A stretch of DNA of 12,294 bases from Streptococcus oralis (GTDB lineage Bacteria > Bacillota > Bacilli > Lactobacillales > Streptococcaceae), in contig CALHBZ010000276.1 of NCBI GenBank assembly GCA_937930605.1, positions 1 through 12,294 of the forward strand. The letters are read 5' to 3'. Below are positions 10,241 to 12,294 of the stretch, in pieces. The notes beneath the pieces were generated by a model. It did not search any database. It was not told where the DNA came from and worked only from the letters and a program-made list of their open reading frames with translations. Position 1 is the stretch's first letter; each line of letters begins with the position of its first letter. The position numbers and the translations under genes were made by a program.

Positions 10241-11950
10241 TTAGACATATAAATTTCTGAATAGATTATCATATTTAGCAAAATGTTCTAATGGAATATC
10301 ATTAATTGTAATTTCCGTTTTTAACTTTGGAACAAGGCGATTCTTAATAAAATATTGATATTCTTCATTTGATTTCAAAGTATCTATTTCATCAATTTGA
10401 TAATTGTTTTTGGTATTATTATTCAGAATATCATAATAAATTTCAATTAAAACTTTTTCTAACTCGTTAGGTGTATAAAACGAGTAAATTCTCTGATCGG
10501 AATTTTCCAACACACCTAAATTTCTGAATTTTTTATTTGTTTTCCCAACTCTCCACAAATATTGTAGCAACTCAAGAAAATATTGTGCTTTTTTCTGAAA
10601 ACTTATATGCTCATTTTTCTTCATATTCTGCTCAATATTCTGCTCAATCGAATCCTTTTCCATTTTTGTATCGAAATTGTCATAATATTTGGGAAGATAT
10701 TTGGGAAGTTTTAGAATTATTTCAAAATAAAGATAGTAATCTTTAGGTTCTAGAGCAAAAGATTTTAAAAGTGACTCGAGGATATTCTCAGTTATTCCCC
10801 ATCCATTTATACAATCCAAAATATAAATTATCATTTTATCATCTTCGGTTATCATGGATATTTCTTCTAAACTTTTTTGAAATGATCTCAAGCTTAATTT
10901 CTCTACTTTTTTTCTTTTATTCTTATCTTGTACAAGTCTCTCATCAATATCTACATAATAAATTTTATAAATTAGTGATAAAATTTTCCCAAGGTCATCA
11001 TCTCTCAAATTACTCTTTTTCAAAATGTTATCAATAACTTCTTCTGTAGATACCATTCGATTATGATTTAGCTTAAATTTATTATCAATTAGATTTTTCT
11101 TTGTTGATTTTATTTCCTCACTATTTAAAATTACAATAATTTTAAATCTTTTATTCTCAGAAAGATAGTCAATATAACCCAATAAATCATTATAATCTGA
11201 AGGGTTATCTGATGTTTCTGCATATGAAACCCGTTCAAAATCATCAAAAATAATGATAGAATCTCGCTTCATCAAATCCGTTCCAACTGTTTTAAAGAAC
11301 CATTTAAAAACTCCTCCAATAAGTGGAATAAAGTCCAAATTTCCGAGTATGGATTGTTTTTCTATTTCATTGATCAATATTTTCTCGGCTTGCTCTCTTG
11401 TTTTTATCCCAAAGCAGGAAATATAGTAGATTTCTTTCTTTTTATAAATTTGATTTTCAAAAAACGTCTTTATAAAAAATGTTTTCCCACTCCCCCAAGA
11501 ACCATCCAGCCAGAAGACATTATGAATAGAGTCTGGACTATTTAAAAACTCCACCAAATGAGTTTGATAAGGATAGTCATCCAAGTCATATTCTGGAAAT
11601 AGCTCTGGGTCCAGTTTCTTATAACTAACTTTTTTAAAAATTATGTCTAAAAACCAAAATAGTATTGTTGGCATAGTCAGTGCTAACAATATTATTACAC
11701 GATTCTCATACAAAATTGAAATAATATCTTTTAAAAAATTATAATTAGATACAAATTTATAGATAGGTAAAGCAAAGCGTTTAAATTGTTCAATCTCCAG
11801 CGCAAGATACAGTACCCATATACTGGCTATAAATATTTTGTACCATTCAACAATTCTAACATTACTACTCCATGATGGTCTTTTCAATAAATATTTCAAT
11901 AGTTTGAAATTCAGAAAAGTATTAAATATGCTGTTCATTATATTTCTCAT
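10241..11950 (-). CDS. Membrane-anchored KAP-like P-loop NTPase, accessory gene
   Basis: Protein of 569 aa that I cannot assign to a named gene. Two hydrophobic segments (about 39-54 and 85-106) look like transmembrane helices and put the rest in the cytoplasm. A P-loop NTPase domain follows: WLDGSWGSGKTFF (147-159) is Walker A with Lys156, and SIIIFDDFER (231-240) is Walker B with Asp236-Asp237. VILNSEE (273-279) sits where a sensor-like Asn is expected. A third hydrophobic stretch (207-219) lies between the Walker motifs. The DGxWGxGKT and DDFER forms resemble KAP NTPases, whose member PifA of plasmid F excludes phage T7. The C-terminal half (about 300-569) is Lys/Glu/Asn-rich and unrecognised. 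The gene is far more AT-rich than its neighbours (13 G/C in 60 bases at 10921-10980, against 29 in 60 at 9361-9420 in rny), which suggests transfer. A defence role is inference. Confidence 0.78.
   Translation of the reverse strand: MRNIMNSIFNTFLNFKLLKYLLKRPSWSSNVRIVEWYKIFIASIWVLYLALEIEQFKRFALPIYKFVSNYNFLKDIISILYENRVIILLALTMPTILFWFLDIIFKKVSYKKLDPELFPEYDLDDYPYQTHLVEFLNSPDSIHNVFWLDGSWGSGKTFFIKTFFENQIYKKKEIYYISCFGIKTREQAEKILINEIEKQSILGNLDFIPLIGGVFKWFFKTVGTDLMKRDSIIIFDDFERVSYAETSDNPSDYNDLLGYIDYLSENKRFKIIVILNSEEIKSTKKNLIDNKFKLNHNRMVSTEEVIDNILKKSNLRDDDLGKILSLIYKIYYVDIDERLVQDKNKRKKVEKLSLRSFQKSLEEISMITEDDKMIIYILDCINGWGITENILESLLKSFALEPKDYYLYFEIILKLPKYLPKYYDNFDTKMEKDSIEQNIEQNMKKNEHISFQKKAQYFLELLQYLWRVGKTNKKFRNLGVLENSDQRIYSFYTPNELEKVLIEIYYDILNNNTKNNYQIDEIDTLKSNEEYQYFIKNRLVPKLKTEITINDIPLEHFAKYDNLFRNLYV
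10625..10648 (-). repeat. Perfect 12-bp tandem duplication (IEQN x2)
   Basis: ATTGAGCAGAAT on the minus strand occurs twice head to tail, exactly in codon register. It encodes IEQN-IEQN (residues 435-442) of the KAP-like protein. It lies 36 bases from a second perfect 12-bp duplication in the same gene. Confidence 0.9.
10685..10708 (-). repeat. Perfect 12-bp tandem duplication (LPKY x2)
   Basis: CTTCCCAAATAT on the minus strand occurs twice head to tail, in codon register. It encodes LPKY-LPKY (residues 415-422) of the KAP-like protein. The unit differs from the nearby IEQN repeat but has the same 12-bp length. Confidence 0.9.
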
Positions 11951-11970
11951 ATATCGCTCATATATCTCCC
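11946..11970 (-). promoter_or_regulatory. Duplicated start region with a four-codon leader ORF
   Basis: GATATATGAG occurs twice on the minus strand (11966-11957 and 11955-11946), one base apart, so each copy carries an ATG. GGGAG (11970-11966) is the only ribosome-binding site. It lies 4 bases before the upstream ATG (11961) and 15 before the ATG of the KAP-like gene (11950). The upstream ATG reads Met-Ser-Asp-Ile and then stops at a TGA that overlaps the main ATG as ATGA. The main gene may therefore be translated by coupling from this mini-ORF, or from the next in-frame ATG (11938). This is inference from spacing alone. Confidence 0.5.
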
Positions 11971-11990
11971 TTTTAATCTATATTATCATG

Positions 11991-11999
11991 ATTATACCA
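11991..11999 (-). promoter_or_regulatory. Extended -10 promoter of the KAP-like gene
   Basis: TGGTATAAT on the minus strand is a perfect extended -10 element: TG at 11999-11998, one base, then consensus TATAAT at 11996-11991. No clear -35 box stands 16-18 bases upstream, which extended -10 promoters tolerate. Transcription would start near 11984, leaving a leader of about 34 bases. The accessory gene therefore need not rely on yoeB transcription. Confidence 0.7.
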
Positions 12000-12134
12000 C
12001 AAAACAAGAGTTATAAAGCGGATTCAAGGACAAAGATTGTAATCGCTATACTAAATTTCTTTTCTTATTTTTTGTCTTAGGAAGTCTGTCATTTTCCAAA
12101 AAATTTTATCTTCAGTTTGCTAGCTAAATTTTCT

Positions 12135-12164
12135 AAAATAAAAAAGCCTACCTTTCAGTAGACT
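12135..12164 (-). terminator. Intrinsic terminator of yoeB
   Basis: On the minus strand AGTCTAC (12164-12158) pairs with GTAGGCT (12151-12145), seven pairs with one G-U, around a six-base loop. The run T6-A-T4 follows (through 12135). The first base of the stem is the last base of the yoeB stop codon region, so the toxin gene is terminated immediately. Confidence 0.8.
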
Positions 12165-12294
12165 TAGTAGTGATCTTTGAAGGACAAGAAAGCCACGCTA
12201 TCTCCATCTATCATATAAATCAAGCGATTTTCTGCATCAATGCGCCGTGACCAAGCTCCTTGATAGTCATACTTGAGTGGTTCTGGTTTCCCAA
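12164..12294 (-). CDS. yoeB: YoeB-type mRNA interferase toxin, 3' part
   Basis: The last 42 codons and stop of a RelE/YoeB-family toxin; the 5' half is cut off by the window edge. The full family length is about 84 aa. The fragment begins GKPEPLKYDYQGAWSRRI and ends in DHY. Aligned by eye to E. coli YoeB, it keeps Glu46 (KPE), Arg65 (AENR) and the terminal His83-Tyr84, all the catalytic residues, so the toxin looks intact. YoeB cleaves mRNA at the ribosomal A site and is held inactive by the antitoxin YefM, whose gene is normally just upstream and would lie past 12294. The pneumococcal chromosome has a yefM-yoeB pair next to rny, as I recall, which supports the identification. Confidence 0.94.
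   Translation of the reverse strand, partial: GKPEPLKYDYQGAWSRRIDAENRLIYMIDGDSVAFLSFKDHY

Noticed and set aside
12023..12052. Plus-strand promoter-like pair TTCAAG-18-TATACT pointing into the yoeB 3' end (possible antisense RNA).
   Set aside because: Such matches are common by chance in AT-rich DNA; the -35 box is poor and no transcript feature or terminator follows on that strand.
12064..12134. AT-rich stretch between the NTPase promoter and yoeB, searched for IS ends, attachment sites, BOX or RUP repeats and small genes.
   Set aside because: Only low-information A/T palindromes were seen; no element could be supported.

Overview
The window looks like the chromosome of a Mitis-group Streptococcus (S. 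mitis, S. oralis or S. pneumoniae-like). The gene order and the protein sequences of StkP, PhpP, RpoZ and RNase Y closely resemble the pneumococcal ones as I remember them. The species cannot be fixed from this alone. Every gene I accept lies on the minus strand, so transcription runs from right (12294) to left (1). No stretch longer than about 215 bases lacks a gene.

Right edge (12135-12294): the 3' part of a YoeB-type mRNA interferase gene with its own terminator. Its antitoxin partner, presumably yefM, would lie beyond the right edge.

Region 10194-12000: one AT-rich accessory gene (10241-11950) with its own near-consensus extended -10 promoter. It encodes a membrane-anchored P-loop NTPase that looks KAP-like (the class of Kidins220 and the phage-exclusion protein PifA). 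In pneumococcus I remember rny and yoeB as direct neighbours, so this gene looks like an insertion between two core loci. It is the best candidate here for an undescribed, possibly defensive, system. It carries two perfect in-frame 12-bp tandem duplications and a 10-bp direct repeat at its translation start.

Region 8487-10212: rny (RNase Y) as a single-gene unit with a recognisable promoter and an intrinsic terminator.

Region 19-8459: a seven-gene housekeeping run, gmk-rpoZ-priA-fmt-rsmB-phpP-stkP, closed by a very strong terminator at 19-54. It links GMP phosphorylation, the omega subunit of RNA polymerase, replication restart, initiator-tRNA formylation, 16S rRNA methylation, and the PP2C phosphatase / PASTA kinase pair that controls cell division and wall growth. 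From fmt to stkP the genes overlap or are 12-15 bases apart. A hairpin with a U-run sits between rpoZ and priA and may act as an internal attenuator. StkP has three PASTA repeats plus a long low-complexity tail, where I remember four repeats and a short tail in pneumococcal StkP.
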